From: Pseudoxanthomonas sp. PXM03
Lineage (GTDB): Bacteria > Pseudomonadota > Gammaproteobacteria > Xanthomonadales > Xanthomonadaceae
DNA length: 64,000 nt
Assembly (NCBI RefSeq): GCF_014852005.1
Contig: NZ_JACVAU010000001.1
Span: forward strand, 1,758,001 to 1,822,000
Direction of reading: 5' to 3'
Shown: positions 26,815-36,584 of the stretch, piece after piece
Numbering within the stretch: the stretch's first letter is position 1
Layout: the number at the start of each line of letters is the position of its first letter
Made by a program: the position numbers and the translations under genes
The notes under the pieces: model-generated
What the model was told of the DNA's origin: nothing
Database searches by the model: none
What the model saw: only the letters and a program-made list of their open reading frames with translations

Positions 26815-28482
26815 TCAGACCGCGTTGGCGAGCAGCCGCTTGGCCGCGGCATGGGCTTCCTTGCTGACTTCCACGCCGCCCAGCATGCGGGCGAGTTCTT
26901 CCTCGCGCTGCTTCGCGCCCAGCTTCTCGACTGCGCTCTGGGTCATGCCCTCCACCGGCGCTTTGCTGACGCGGTAGTGCGCGTGGCCTTGCGCGGCCAC
27001 CTGGGGCAGATGGGTGACGCACAGCACCTGTCGCTGGGCGCCGAGTGCGCGCAGTTTCTGGCCGACGATCTCGGCGACCGCGCCGCCGATGCCGGTATCC
27101 ACTTCGTCGAAGATCATGGTGGGAACCGCATCCAGGCCAAGCGCGGCTACTTCGATCGCCAGCGAAATGCGCGCGAGTTCGCCGCCGGAGGCGACCTTGC
27201 GCAGCGGGCGGGGCGGCTGGCCAGCGTTGGCGGATACCAGGAATTCGATGCGTTCGGCGCCGGTCGGATCCGGGCGTTCGCCGTCCTGAGGCTCCAGTTC
27301 GATCCCGAAGCGGCCACCGCCCATGCCCAGCTCGGCGATGAGTGCGGTGGTGGTGTCGCCCAGTGCTTTGGCGGCGCGCTGGCGCGTGCGGGTCAGTGCA
27401 GCGGCGGCATCGCGCCAGTGTCCCTTGGCCGCGTCGATCTCGCCGTTGAGCTGGAGCAGGCGCTCGCCCGCACCACGCAGTGATTCCAACTCGGCCGCCA
27501 GCCGGTCGTGCTGCTCCTGTAGGCCTTCCAGCGGCACCCGGTGCTTGCGCGCGAGGTCGTGCACGCGGGCGAGCTTGCGCTCCAGCGCATCGAACTGCAG
27601 GGGTTCGCCGTCCAGGTCGTCCCGGACCTGGCCGAGCAGCGACAGGGCTTCCTCGACCTGGATCGCCGCGCCGTCCAGCAGCGCATCCACGTCGCGCAGG
27701 CGCGGCTCATGTTCGGCCTGGCGGGCGAGGTCGGCGCGCACCTGCTGCAGATGGCGCGTCAACGAGGGGGCGTCGTCACCGGCCAGTTGACCCAGCGCCG
27801 CGTCACAGGCCTGGATCAGGCCGGTGGCGTGGGCCTGGCGGCGATGGCTGGCCACCAGGGCCTCCAGCGCGGTCGGCGACAGGTCTTCACGCTGCAACTC
27901 GGCCAACTGGTGCTCCAGGTAATTGATCCTGTCCGAGACATCGCCCTGGCCGGACAACTGTTCGCGTTCGCGCAGGAGGGTGCTCCAGCGCAGCGCCACG
28001 TCACGCACGGCGCTGCGCTCGTCGCCATTGCGGGCGAAGGCATCCAGCAGCGCCAACTGGCTCTGGCGGGCGAGCAGGGCCTGGTGTTCATGCTGGCCGT
28101 GGATTTCCACCAGGCGGGCCGCGAGGTCGGAAAGCTGCGACAGCGTCACGCTGCGGCCATTGATCCAGGCGCGCGAGCCGCCGTCGGCACGGATCACCCG
28201 GCGCAACTGGCACTGTCCATCGTCGTCGAGCTCGTTGTCCGCGAGCCAGGTGTGCGCCGGAGAGCCCGCCGAAGCCAGGAACTCGGCGGAGAGCTCGGCG
28301 CGCTCCGCGCCATGCCGGACCACTCCGCTGTCGGCCCGTAGCCCCGAAAGGAAGCCCAACGCGTCCACCAGCAGCGATTTGCCGGCGCCGGTTTCTCCTG
28401 AAATGACGGTCATGCCATCGCCGAACTCCAGCTCGGCGGCGCGGACGACGGCGAAATCCTTGATGGCGAGGTGTCTGAGCAT
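26815..28482 (-). CDS. recN: DNA repair protein RecN
   Basis: SMC-like ATPase for double-strand-break repair, 555 residues. The start MLRHLAIKDFAVVRAAELEF and Walker A VISGETGAGKSLLVDAL (near residue 28-40) are typical. Two coiled-coil arms (about 160-350) flank the middle. The C-terminal ATPase half has the signature KVASGGELARISLAIEVAAL and Walker B TMIFDEVDTGIGG. It is divergent from hrcA; no LexA box was evident in the 91-bp gap. Confidence 0.96.
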   Translation of the reverse strand: MLRHLAIKDFAVVRAAELEFGDGMTVISGETGAGKSLLVDALGFLSGLRADSGVVRHGAERAELSAEFLASAGSPAHTWLADNELDDDGQCQLRRVIRADGGSRAWINGRSVTLSQLSDLAARLVEIHGQHEHQALLARQSQLALLDAFARNGDERSAVRDVALRWSTLLREREQLSGQGDVSDRINYLEHQLAELQREDLSPTALEALVASHRRQAHATGLIQACDAALGQLAGDDAPSLTRHLQQVRADLARQAEHEPRLRDVDALLDGAAIQVEEALSLLGQVRDDLDGEPLQFDALERKLARVHDLARKHRVPLEGLQEQHDRLAAELESLRGAGERLLQLNGEIDAAKGHWRDAAAALTRTRQRAAKALGDTTTALIAELGMGGGRFGIELEPQDGERPDPTGAERIEFLVSANAGQPPRPLRKVASGGELARISLAIEVAALGLDAVPTMIFDEVDTGIGGAVAEIVGQKLRALGAQRQVLCVTHLPQVAAQGHAHYRVSKAPVEGMTQSAVEKLGAKQREEELARMLGGVEVSKEAHAAAKRLLANAV

Positions 28483-28538
28483 GCGGCGGATTGTAAGCGG
28501 TGCCGGCTCAGGTTCTGAGACACCCGGGGGCGCTCGAC

Positions 28539-28566
28539 TTGCAATGCCGCGGGCGCAACGTTATCT
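28539..28566 (+). promoter_or_regulatory. Candidate promoter of hrcA
   Basis: TTGCAA (28539-28544), 16-bp spacer, TTATCT (28561-28566). The hrcA ATG is at 28574, so the transcript would have almost no leader. No CIRCE inverted repeat is present in the recN-hrcA gap. Confidence 0.4.
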
Positions 28567-28573
28567 AACGGAC

Positions 28574-29623
28574 ATGAATTCGCCGTCGCCCCCGCTGGAT
28601 CCGCGCGCCCGCCAACTGCTGCGCACGCTGATCTCGCGCTATATCCGCGACGGCGAGCCGGTGGGGTCGCAGACGCTGGCCCGGCACGCCGGGCTGGAAG
28701 TCAGTTCGGCGACGATCCGCAACATCCTCTCGGAACTTGAGGAGGTCGGCCTGCTCAGTTCGCCGCATACCTCCGCCGGGCGCATCCCGACGGCGCAGGG
28801 CTATCGGGTGTTCGTGGACAGCCTGGTTCAGGTGAAATCGCTGGGAGAGGGCGAAGTGGCCCGGCTGCGTTCGGAACTGCCGGCCGGCGCCGGGACCCAG
28901 GCGCTGCTCGGCAACGCCTCCGAGCTGCTGTCGGCGATGACCCACTTCGTGGGCGTGGTCAGCGTGCCGCGGCGCGAGCAGTTCGCGTTCCGCTACATCG
29001 ATTTCGTGCCGCTGGATGGCCAGCGGGTGATGGCCATCCTGGTGTTCGCCGACAACGACGTGCAGAACCGCGTCATCGAAACGCGCCGGGCCTACGACCG
29101 GTCCGAACTCGAGCGCATCGCCAACTACCTGAACACCCAGTTCGCCGGCCGGCCCCTGTCCGAGATCCGCGCGAACCTGCTGCACGACCTGCGCAGGGCG
29201 CAGACCGAGATGGAGGGGTTGCTGGCCGAATCCATCGAACTGGCGGAGCAGGCCCTCACGCCACCCAACGACGACGTGGTGCTGGCAGGACAGACCCGCC
29301 TGATGGGCGTGCAGGAACTGTCCGATCTGGAACGGCTGCGCGACCTGTTCGAGGCATTCGCCCGCAAGCGCGAGATCCTGCAGTTGCTGGAGCGCACGAT
29401 CCGAGCGCCGGGCGTACGCATCTTTATCGGCGAGGACACCGGCCTGGCGCCGCACGACGGCGTCTCGGTGGTGACCGCCCCCTACATGGCGGGCGGGCAG
29501 GTGCTGGGCGTGCTGGGCGTCATCGGGCCTACCCGGATGGCGTATGACCGGATCATTCCGGTGGTGCAGGCGGCGGCGGATGTACTGGGTGCGGCCTTGA
29601 ATCCGGAAACGCCGGCCCCATAG
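28574..29623 (+). CDS. hrcA: Heat-inducible transcription repressor HrcA
   Basis: 349 residues from ATG 28574. The N-terminal winged helix contains LISRYIRDGEPVGSQTLAR and SSATIRNILSELEEVGLL. The GAF-like ligand domain and dimerisation region end with YDRIIPVVQAAADVLGAAL. HrcA normally binds CIRCE elements upstream of groESL and sometimes its own operon. No CIRCE occurs here, so its target is presumably elsewhere. First gene of hrcA-grpE-dnaK-dnaJ. Confidence 0.95.
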   Translation: MNSPSPPLDPRARQLLRTLISRYIRDGEPVGSQTLARHAGLEVSSATIRNILSELEEVGLLSSPHTSAGRIPTAQGYRVFVDSLVQVKSLGEGEVARLRSELPAGAGTQALLGNASELLSAMTHFVGVVSVPRREQFAFRYIDFVPLDGQRVMAILVFADNDVQNRVIETRRAYDRSELERIANYLNTQFAGRPLSEIRANLLHDLRRAQTEMEGLLAESIELAEQALTPPNDDVVLAGQTRLMGVQELSDLERLRDLFEAFARKREILQLLERTIRAPGVRIFIGEDTGLAPHDGVSVVTAPYMAGGQVLGVLGVIGPTRMAYDRIIPVVQAAADVLGAALNPETPAP

Positions 29624-29665
29624 GTTGGGGCTTGGGCGGCCGGACTTGCCGCGATGGGACCCGAA

Positions 29666-30184
29666 ATGAACCAACACGAACACGATTCCGACCTGGGCGG
29701 CGGCAACGAGCCGCAGGACGTCGAAGGCGCGCTGATCGCCGAACTGGAAACCCTCCGCAATGAAGTGGACCAGCTGCGCGCGGCGTCGCTGCTCGAGCGC
29801 GCCGACCTGGACAACCAGCGCAAGCGCGTGGCGCGCGATATCGAGCAGGCGCGCAAGTTCGCCAACGAACGCCTGCTGGGCGACCTGCTGCCGGTATTCG
29901 ACAGCCTGGACGCCGGGCTGGCAGCGGCGGGCAATGAGCCCAGTCCGCTGCGCGACGGGCTCGAGCTGACTTACAAGCAGTTGCTGAAAGTGGCCGGCGA
30001 CAATGGCCTGACCCTGCTCGACCCTGCCGGCGAAGCCTTCAATCCCGAGCATCACCAGGCCATCAGCCAGGCCGATGCCCCCGGCGCGGACCCCGGCAGC
30101 GTGGTGCAGGTGTTCCAGAAGGGCTACGTACTCAATGGCCGCCTGCTGCGCCCGGCACTGGTCGTCGTGGCAAAACACGACTGA
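29666..30184 (+). CDS. grpE: Nucleotide exchange factor GrpE
   Basis: Co-chaperone that releases ADP from DnaK. 172 residues from ATG 29666 ([12 protein letters not shown]); an ATG at 29654 would add four. The long N-terminal helix ([20 protein letters not shown]) pairs the dimer, and the C-terminal beta domain has [19 protein letters not shown]. Neither start has a strong Shine-Dalgarno; the shorter form resembles Xanthomonas GrpE. Lies between hrcA and dnaK. Confidence 0.93.
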   Translation: MNQHEHDSDLGGGNEPQDVEGALIAELETLRNEVDQLRAASLLERADLDNQRKRVARDIEQARKFANERLLGDLLPVFDSLDAGLAAAGNEPSPLRDGLELTYKQLLKVAGDNGLTLLDPAGEAFNPEHHQAISQADAPGADPGSVVQVFQKGYVLNGRLLRPALVVVAKHD

Positions 30185-30200
30185 ACGCCTTCGCGGGGCG

Positions 30201-30228
30201 CTTGAACGGCGTCATCGCACCCCTATAT
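30201..30228 (+). promoter_or_regulatory. Sigma-32 (heat-shock) promoter of dnaK
   Basis: CTTGAA (30201-30206), a 13-bp spacer and CCCCTATAT (30220-30228) match the RpoH consensus CTTGAA-N(11-16)-CCCCATnT closely. They lie 61 bp upstream of the dnaK ATG. dnaK-dnaJ can therefore be induced apart from hrcA-grpE. Confidence 0.8.
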
Positions 30229-30288
30229 CGAGACCATCCACCCGGCCACCGGCCGGATCCAGACAGAATTTGCTAGGGAGCATTCACC

Positions 30289-32205
30289 ATGGGCAAGATC
30301 ATCGGCATCGACCTCGGCACGACCAACTCGTGCGTGGCGATCATGGACGGCGGCAAGGCCCGCGTCATCGAAAACTCGGAAGGCGACCGCACCACGCCCT
30401 CCATCGTCGCCTACACCAAGGACGGCGAAGTGCTGGTGGGCGCGTCGGCCAAGCGCCAGGCGGTCACCAACCCGAAGAACACCTTCTACGCGGTGAAGCG
30501 CCTGATCGGCCGCAAGTTCACCGACGCGGAAGTGAAGAAGGACCTGGACCTGGTGCCTTACGCCATCATTCCGCATGAAAACGGCGATGCCTGGGTGCAG
30601 ACCTCCGACGGCAAGAAGCTGTCGGCACAGGAAATCTCCGCGCGCATCCTGGAGAAGATGAAGAAGACGGCCGAAGCCTTCCTCGGCGAAACCGTCACCG
30701 AAGCCGTGATCACCGTGCCGGCCTACTTCAACGACAGCCAGCGCCAGGCCACCAAGGACGCGGGCAAGATCGCCGGCCTGGACGTCAAGCGCATCATCAA
30801 CGAGCCCACCGCGGCCGCGCTGGCCTACGGCCTGGACAAGGGCGACGGCGGCGCCGACCGCAAGATCGTCGTCTATGACCTGGGTGGCGGCACGTTCGAC
30901 GTGTCGATCATCGAGATCGCCAACGTCGACGGCGAGAAGCAGTTCGAAGTGCTGGCCACCAACGGCGACACCTTCCTGGGTGGCGAAGACTTCGACAAGC
31001 GCGTCATCGACTACCTCGTCGAGGAGTTCCAGAAGGACCAGGGCATCGACCTGCGCAAGGATCCGCTGGCCCTGCAGCGCCTGAAGGACGCCGCCGAGCG
31101 CGCCAAGATCGAACTGTCCAGCTCGCAGCAGACCGAAGTGAACCTGCCGTACGTCACCGCCGACGCCTCGGGCCCGAAGCACCTCAACATCAAGCTGACC
31201 CGCGCCAAGCTGGAAGCGCTGGTCGAAGACCTGGTGAAGAAGACCATCGAGCCGTGCCGCATCGCGCTGAATGACGCCGGCCTGCGCGCCAGCGACATCG
31301 GCGAAGTCATCCTCGTCGGCGGCCAGACCCGCATGCCGAAGGTGCAGCAGGCGGTGGCCGAGTTCTTCGGCAAGGAGCCGCGCAAGGACGTCAACCCCGA
31401 TGAGGCCGTGGCGCTGGGCGCCGCGATCCAGGGCGGCGTGCTGGCCGGCGACGTCAAGGACGTGCTGCTGCTCGACGTGACCCCGCTGTCGCTGGGCATC
31501 GAGACGCTGGGCGGCGTGTTCACCAAGATCATCGAGAAGAACACCACCATCCCGACCAAGGCCTCGCAGACCTTCTCCACCGCCGAGGACAACCAGTCCG
31601 CGGTGACGGTGCACGTGCTGCAGGGTGAGCGCGAGCAGGCCCGCTTCAACAAGTCGCTGGCCAAGTTCGACCTGTCCGGCATCGAGCCGGCGCCGCGCGG
31701 CATGCCGCAGGTGGAGGTGTCGTTCGACATCGACGCCAACGGCATCCTGCACGTGTCGGCCAAGGACAAGAAGACCAACAAGGAACAGAAGGTCGAGATC
31801 AAGGCCGGTTCGGGCCTGTCCGAGGACGAGATCGCGCGGATGGTGGCCGATGCGGAGGCGCATCGCGAGGAAGACAAGAAGTTTCAGGAACTGGTGCAGA
31901 CGCGCAACCAGGCCGACGGCCTGCTGCACGCCACCCGCAGCGCCATCACCGAACACGGCAGCAAGGTGCCGGGCGACGTGATCGGCCGCGTTGAAGCCGC
32001 CATCGCCGACCTCGACACGGCGATGAAGGGCGACGACAAGGCGCAGATCGAAGCCAAGTCCAAGGCATTGGAGGAAGCCGCCCAGTCGCTGTATGCGGCC
32101 GCCGCGTCGGAGCAGCCGGGCACCGCCGATGCGGACCAGAGCAACCCCGCGGACGACGTGGTCGATGCGGAATTCACCGAGGTGAAGGACGACAAGAAGC
32201 CGTGA
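30289..32205 (+). CDS. dnaK: Molecular chaperone DnaK (Hsp70)
   Basis: 638 residues, the same length as E. coli DnaK. The actin-like ATPase domain starts [18 protein letters not shown] and includes [11 protein letters not shown] and [11 protein letters not shown]. The substrate domain starts near residue 395 ([17 protein letters not shown]), with a helical lid and the acidic C-terminal [23 protein letters not shown] upstream is a good Shine-Dalgarno. It works with DnaJ and GrpE encoded on either side. Confidence 0.98.
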   Translation: MGKIIGIDLGTTNSCVAIMDGGKARVIENSEGDRTTPSIVAYTKDGEVLVGASAKRQAVTNPKNTFYAVKRLIGRKFTDAEVKKDLDLVPYAIIPHENGDAWVQTSDGKKLSAQEISARILEKMKKTAEAFLGETVTEAVITVPAYFNDSQRQATKDAGKIAGLDVKRIINEPTAAALAYGLDKGDGGADRKIVVYDLGGGTFDVSIIEIANVDGEKQFEVLATNGDTFLGGEDFDKRVIDYLVEEFQKDQGIDLRKDPLALQRLKDAAERAKIELSSSQQTEVNLPYVTADASGPKHLNIKLTRAKLEALVEDLVKKTIEPCRIALNDAGLRASDIGEVILVGGQTRMPKVQQAVAEFFGKEPRKDVNPDEAVALGAAIQGGVLAGDVKDVLLLDVTPLSLGIETLGGVFTKIIEKNTTIPTKASQTFSTAEDNQSAVTVHVLQGEREQARFNKSLAKFDLSGIEPAPRGMPQVEVSFDIDANGILHVSAKDKKTNKEQKVEIKAGSGLSEDEIARMVADAEAHREEDKKFQELVQTRNQADGLLHATRSAITEHGSKVPGDVIGRVEAAIADLDTAMKGDDKAQIEAKSKALEEAAQSLYAAAASEQPGTADADQSNPADDVVDAEFTEVKDDKKP

Positions 32206-32208
32206 TGA

Positions 32209-32327
32209 GTGATTCGGGATTCGTGATTCGGAAGGGTGGAGCGCAAGCTCCACTTCTTCCGTCGCGGATCCTGGACATCGAACAGGCAGTTGCTTTTGCG
32301 AATCACCCATAACTCCTCACGAATCAC
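32209..32327. repeat. dnaK-dnaJ spacer: GTGATTCG inverted repeats around a hairpin
   Basis: GTGATTCG occurs at 32209-32216 and 32223-32230; its complement CGAATCAC occurs at 32299-32306 and 32320-32327. Between them GTGGAGC-GCAA-GCTCCAC (32236-32253) forms a stem, extended by GGAAG/CTTCC, followed by TTCTTCC. The array may lower dnaJ expression relative to dnaK. GATTCGGGATTCG-type arrays are, I believe, frequent between Xanthomonadaceae genes. Confidence 0.65.
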
Positions 32328-32333
32328 GGCTCC

Positions 32334-33452
32334 ATGAGCAAACGCGACTACTACGAAGTCCTGGGCGTGGCCCGCGACGCCAGTGACGAAGACCTGAAGA
32401 AGGCTTACCGCCGCTGTGCCATGAAGCACCACCCGGACCGCAATCCGGGCGATGCCGCCGCCGAGGCCGCGTTCAAGGAGTGCAAGGAGGCCTACGAAGT
32501 CTTGTCGGACGGCGCCAAGCGCCGCACCTACGACGCCCATGGGCATGCCGCGTTCGAGCACGGCATGGGCGGCGGCGGTGCCGGTGGCCCCGACATGGGC
32601 GATATTTTCGGCGACATCTTCGGCAACATCTTCGGCGGAGGCGGTGCCCGCGCGGCACGGCGCGGCGCGGATGTCGGCTACGTGATGGAGCTGGACCTGG
32701 AGGAAGCCGTCGCCGGTGTCGAGAAGCGCATCGACATTCCCTCGCTGGTCGCCTGCGCGCCGTGCAAGGGCTCGGGTTCGGCCGATGGCAAGGTGGAGAC
32801 CTGCGGCACCTGCGGTGGACGCGGCAACGTCCGTATGCAGCGCGGCATCTTCGCCATGCAGCAGGCGTGTCCGGCCTGTGGTGGCCGCGGACAGATCATC
32901 CGGAATCCTTGCACGGAATGCCATGGCGCCGGGCGCGTGGAAGAAGAAAAGGTCCTGTCGGTCAAGATTCCGGCCGGCGTGGACAACGGTGACCGCATCC
33001 GCCTGACCGGGGAGGGTGAAGCCGGCCCGCCGGGCACGCCGCCTGGTGACCTGTACGTGGAAGTGCGCGTGCGCGAACACGACATCTTCCAGCGCGATGG
33101 CGACGACCTGCACTGCGAAGTGCCCATCCGTATTTCGCAGGCGGCACTGGGCGACACCGTGCGCGTTCCCACGCTGCATGGCGAGGCGGAGATCCGCATT
33201 CCAGCGGAAACGCAGACCGGCAAGCTGTTCCGTCTGCGCGGCAAGGGCGTCAAGTCCGTGCGCAGCCGCAGCGAGGGTGATCTGTATTGCCGCGTGGTGG
33301 TGGAAACGCCGGTCAACCTGACCCCCGAGCAGCGGGAACTGCTGGAGAAATTCGAGGCCACGTTCAGCGGCGACGAAGCCCGCAAGCACTCACCGAAGTC
33401 GGCCACGTTCCTGGATGGCGTCAAGGGCTTCTGGGACCGCATGACCTCCTGA
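32334..33452 (+). CDS. dnaJ: Chaperone protein DnaJ (Hsp40)
   Basis: 372 residues. The J domain has HHPDRNPG (HPD motif, about 33-35) that stimulates DnaK ATPase. A Gly/Met-rich linker with [17 protein letters not shown] follows. Four zinc-finger repeats are all present: [36 protein letters not shown]. The C-terminal substrate domain ends [10 protein letters not shown]. The region before the ATG lies in the GTGATTCG/CGAATCAC array and shows no clear Shine-Dalgarno. Confidence 0.97.
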   Translation: MSKRDYYEVLGVARDASDEDLKKAYRRCAMKHHPDRNPGDAAAEAAFKECKEAYEVLSDGAKRRTYDAHGHAAFEHGMGGGGAGGPDMGDIFGDIFGNIFGGGGARAARRGADVGYVMELDLEEAVAGVEKRIDIPSLVACAPCKGSGSADGKVETCGTCGGRGNVRMQRGIFAMQQACPACGGRGQIIRNPCTECHGAGRVEEEKVLSVKIPAGVDNGDRIRLTGEGEAGPPGTPPGDLYVEVRVREHDIFQRDGDDLHCEVPIRISQAALGDTVRVPTLHGEAEIRIPAETQTGKLFRLRGKGVKSVRSRSEGDLYCRVVVETPVNLTPEQRELLEKFEATFSGDEARKHSPKSATFLDGVKGFWDRMTS

Positions 33453-33562
33453 TTTCCTGCGCTACCCCGCCGCCCGCGCGGGGGAGCAGCTTGTGGCATC
33501 CTGCGACGGCCCCGGCGACCCCGGGGCCGTTTTCATTCAAGTCCACGATGAAGGGAGGCCGC

Positions 33563-35449
33563 GTGCGTACGAACAAGGGGAAGTGGTGGGGAGTATTGGC
33601 GCTGGTCGTGCTGGCGCCCGCATGGGCGGCCGAGGACCGGCCGTTGCAGGTCGAGCGCGAGTCGACGCGATTCGTGCTCAATGCCGATGGCAGTTTCGTG
33701 CAGGAGCAGGAAACTGCGATCAAGGTGCTGAAGGACAGCGCCCTGGAAGCCGCCAAGGATGCGTCGGTCAGCTACAGCACCAGCATCCAGAAGGCCGAGG
33801 TGGTCGAAGCCTACACGCTGAAGCCGGATGGCCGCCGCGTCGATGTGCCCAAGGGCAACTACCAGGTCAGCAGCAGTTCGGGGCGGGAGGGCGATTCGCC
33901 CATCTACTCCGACCAGACGACGCTTACCGTCGTGTTCCCGGAACTCGCCGTCGGCGACATCACGGTGTTCACGTACCGGGTGACGGCCACCCAGCCGATG
34001 TTTCCGGGCCATTTCTCGGTGATCCGCAATTACAGCCCGGCCGCGTACTACGGCGACGTGCAGGTGACCATCGATGCGCCGGAGGCGATGCAGGCCACGT
34101 GGCGCAACTGGCAGATGACCCAGCCCGCGGTCCAAACGCGCGACGGCCGCCGGATCGTGCGCTGGCAATGGAGCAACCGCCAGCCAGTCGACCGCGAGAG
34201 CCTGCGCGATACGGTCTTCACCGCCGACCGCTACCCGGGCTACGCGTTCTCCACCTTCGCCAGTTACGCCGACATCGCGGCGGCCTACGGTGGCCCGGCC
34301 AACGCCAAGGCGGCACTGACGCCCCGGTTGCGCACGCTCGCCGCGGAGATCGCGGGCAAGAGCAAGGACCCGCGCGAGACGGCGAAGAAGCTCTACGAAT
34401 GGGTATCCACGAAGATCACCTATGCGGGTAACTGCATCGGCCTGGGCGCCGTGGTGCCGCGCGACCTGGACGTGGTCCTCGACAACCGCATGGGCGACTG
34501 CAAGGACCACGCGACCCTGCTGCAGGCGCTGCTGAAGGCGCGCGGCATCGACAGCACCCAGGCGCTGATCAATGCGGGAGGCACGTACACACTGCCGGAC
34601 ATCCCGGTCGCATCGGTCGTCAACCACGTGATCAACTACATCCCCAGCCTGGACCTGTACGTGGACTCCACCGCGGCCACGACACCCTTCGGCAGCCTGC
34701 CGGACGGCGCTGCAGGCAAGCCGGTGCTGCTGGTGGACGGCCATCGCGACGGCGCCACGACGCCGGCGACGCAGGTGGGCTCGGAATGGCAGAAGTTGCG
34801 CACGGCCATCCGCATCCAGCCCGACGGCTCGATCAAGGGCACGCAGCGGGTGGAACTGAGCGGGCGCATGGCGGTCGCGGCGCGGTCGCAGTTCCGCAAC
34901 TTTGGCGCGGGCGACGCCGACAAGCTGGTCCGCAACTACTTCCGGGGGAACGCCCTGACCGCGAACGGCAAGGTGACGTACGACGATCCGGTGCCGATGC
35001 TGGAGACCTTCAACATGGAGGCGGACTTCGAGGTCGACCGGATGATTCCGACGACCGGCGGCTTCCAGGTGCAGCCCTGGTTCCTCAGTTTCACCCCGGT
35101 CTCCATGCTGGTGGCCTCGCAGCTCGGCGACCCGGACCAGCCGGAAGGCGAGAGCAGTTGCGGCGCTTACCACTCGGAAGAGGAATACACGTTCGAGTTT
35201 CCTGCCTTGATGCGGATCATCGCCGTGCCGAAGGACGTCAGCCTGCACGAGGGTACGCTGAGCTACGCCTCGACGTTCCGCCAGGAAGGCGCCCGCTTGT
35301 ATGTCCGGCGCACACTGGATGACCGGACGCCGGGACCGGTGTGCTCGCCCGAGTACAACGAGGGTTTCTCTCAGGTCATGCGGAAGATCATGCCCGACCT
35401 GCGCGCGCAGGTGGTCTACCTGACAGAGGAAGGAGCGGTGAAGCAGTGA
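33563..35449 (+). CDS. Exported DUF3857 / transglutaminase-like protein
   Basis: 628 residues from GTG 33563, with AGGGAGG just upstream; an ATG 15 bases earlier is an alternative. The signal peptide KWWGVLALVVLAPAWA/AED indicates export. DUF3857 fills about 30-220 (AYTLKPDGRRVDVPKGNYQV). A transglutaminase-like domain (about 255-375) retains a plausible catalytic triad: C313 in MGDCKDHATLL, H355 in VVNHVINYI and D368 in YVDST. A beta-rich C-terminal part follows. Such proteins are periplasmic cysteine-protease or transferase-fold enzymes of unknown substrate. It overlaps no neighbour; tyrA follows by 10 bases. Confidence 0.82.
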   Translation: MRTNKGKWWGVLALVVLAPAWAAEDRPLQVERESTRFVLNADGSFVQEQETAIKVLKDSALEAAKDASVSYSTSIQKAEVVEAYTLKPDGRRVDVPKGNYQVSSSSGREGDSPIYSDQTTLTVVFPELAVGDITVFTYRVTATQPMFPGHFSVIRNYSPAAYYGDVQVTIDAPEAMQATWRNWQMTQPAVQTRDGRRIVRWQWSNRQPVDRESLRDTVFTADRYPGYAFSTFASYADIAAAYGGPANAKAALTPRLRTLAAEIAGKSKDPRETAKKLYEWVSTKITYAGNCIGLGAVVPRDLDVVLDNRMGDCKDHATLLQALLKARGIDSTQALINAGGTYTLPDIPVASVVNHVINYIPSLDLYVDSTAATTPFGSLPDGAAGKPVLLVDGHRDGATTPATQVGSEWQKLRTAIRIQPDGSIKGTQRVELSGRMAVAARSQFRNFGAGDADKLVRNYFRGNALTANGKVTYDDPVPMLETFNMEADFEVDRMIPTTGGFQVQPWFLSFTPVSMLVASQLGDPDQPEGESSCGAYHSEEEYTFEFPALMRIIAVPKDVSLHEGTLSYASTFRQEGARLYVRRTLDDRTPGPVCSPEYNEGFSQVMRKIMPDLRAQVVYLTEEGAVKQ

Positions 35450-35459
35450 GCGCCGATCG

Positions 35460-36584
35460 GTGCAGCGCGTGACGCCCAATGTCCCTCCGCTGATCGGCAT
35501 CGTCGGCAGCGCAGGCGCCTATGGCCGCTGGCTGCTGCATTTCTTCCGCGTGCGCATGGGTCTGGAGGTCATCGGCCACGACCCGGCCGATCCCGCCTCG
35601 GCGGACGAGGCCGAACTCGTGCGGCGGGCGGACGTCCTGGTTTTCTCGGCGCCGATCCGCCACACCGGGGCGCTGGTCGCCCGGTATGCGGCGCTTGCCG
35701 GGGGAAGCGAGGCTGGCCGGTTGTGGCTGGATGTCACCTCGATCAAGGCTGTGCCGGTAGCGGCGATGCTGGCCTCGCGCGCCGAGGTGGTCGGTCTGCA
35801 TCCGATGACCGCGCCGCCCAAGGCCCCGACCCTGAAGGGCAGGGTGATGGTGGTCTGCGAGGCGCGCCTCGACACATGGCGGCCTTGGGTGGTGTCGCTC
35901 CTTGCTGCAATCGAGGCGGAATGCGTGCAGGCGACGCCCGAGCAGCACGACCGGGTCATGGCGCTGGTGCAGGCCATGGTGCACGCCTCGCATCTGGCCC
36001 AGGCGGGCGTCCTGCGCGCGCAGTCGGCGCGGGTCGGCGACCTGGCCGCATTGATGCCGTTCCGCTCCGCATCCTTCGAGATGGATGCGGCGATCATCGC
36101 GCGCATCCTGTCGTTGAATCCGGCCATCTACGAAGACATCCAGTTCGGGAATCCCTATGCCGGCGAAACACTGCGGGCGCTGGGCACGCAGATCACCCGG
36201 ATGGCGTCGCTGGTGGGCGAGGGGACGGATATGGCGCGCGCGGCGTTCCGCGAGGAATTCCTGCGCGAGAACCGCGACGCCTTCGGCGACACGACACTGG
36301 CCGAGGGCAACTACAGCTACGAGCGCATCGGCTATCTGCTGGCCGATCTCGCCGGCACGCAGGCGCTCAGCGTGCACCTGCCGGAAGACAGGCCGGGCTC
36401 TCTGCGTGCTCTGCTGCACGTGTTCGAGCGGCACGCCGTCAGCCTGTCATCGATTCATTCATCGCGCACGCCGGAGGGCGAGGTGCATTTCCGCATCGGA
36501 TTCGATGCGGACGTGGACCCCAGGGCGCTGGCACGTGTGGTGGGTGACATCAACGGCACGGGCCTGGGGAAGGTGTTGGCATGA
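35460..36584 (+). CDS. tyrA: Prephenate dehydrogenase with C-terminal ACT domain
   Basis: 374 residues from GTG 35460 (weak Shine-Dalgarno; a GTG three codons later is possible). NAD(P)-binding fold GIVGSAGAYGRWLL, then LDVTSIKAVPVAAML and GLHPMTAPPKAPTLKG, which carries the active-site His region. A helical dimerisation domain follows (MDAAIIARILSLNPAIYEDI), and a C-terminal ACT domain (about 295-370, LPEDRPGSLRALLHVFE) suggests feedback control by tyrosine. It makes 4-hydroxyphenylpyruvate; arogenate use cannot be excluded. Its stop overlaps the MOSC gene start (ATGA). Confidence 0.85.
   Translation: MQRVTPNVPPLIGIVGSAGAYGRWLLHFFRVRMGLEVIGHDPADPASADEAELVRRADVLVFSAPIRHTGALVARYAALAGGSEAGRLWLDVTSIKAVPVAAMLASRAEVVGLHPMTAPPKAPTLKGRVMVVCEARLDTWRPWVVSLLAAIEAECVQATPEQHDRVMALVQAMVHASHLAQAGVLRAQSARVGDLAALMPFRSASFEMDAAIIARILSLNPAIYEDIQFGNPYAGETLRALGTQITRMASLVGEGTDMARAAFREEFLRENRDAFGDTTLAEGNYSYERIGYLLADLAGTQALSVHLPEDRPGSLRALLHVFERHAVSLSSIHSSRTPEGEVHFRIGFDADVDPRALARVVGDINGTGLGKVLA

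Noticed and set aside
28483-28573. CIRCE operator upstream of hrcA
   Set aside because: I looked for TTAGCACTC-N9-GAGTGCTAA on both strands and saw nothing close.
30223-32310. A 695-codon minus-strand frame opposite dnaK
   Set aside because: Same GC-driven antisense artefact; dnaK is full-length and conserved.
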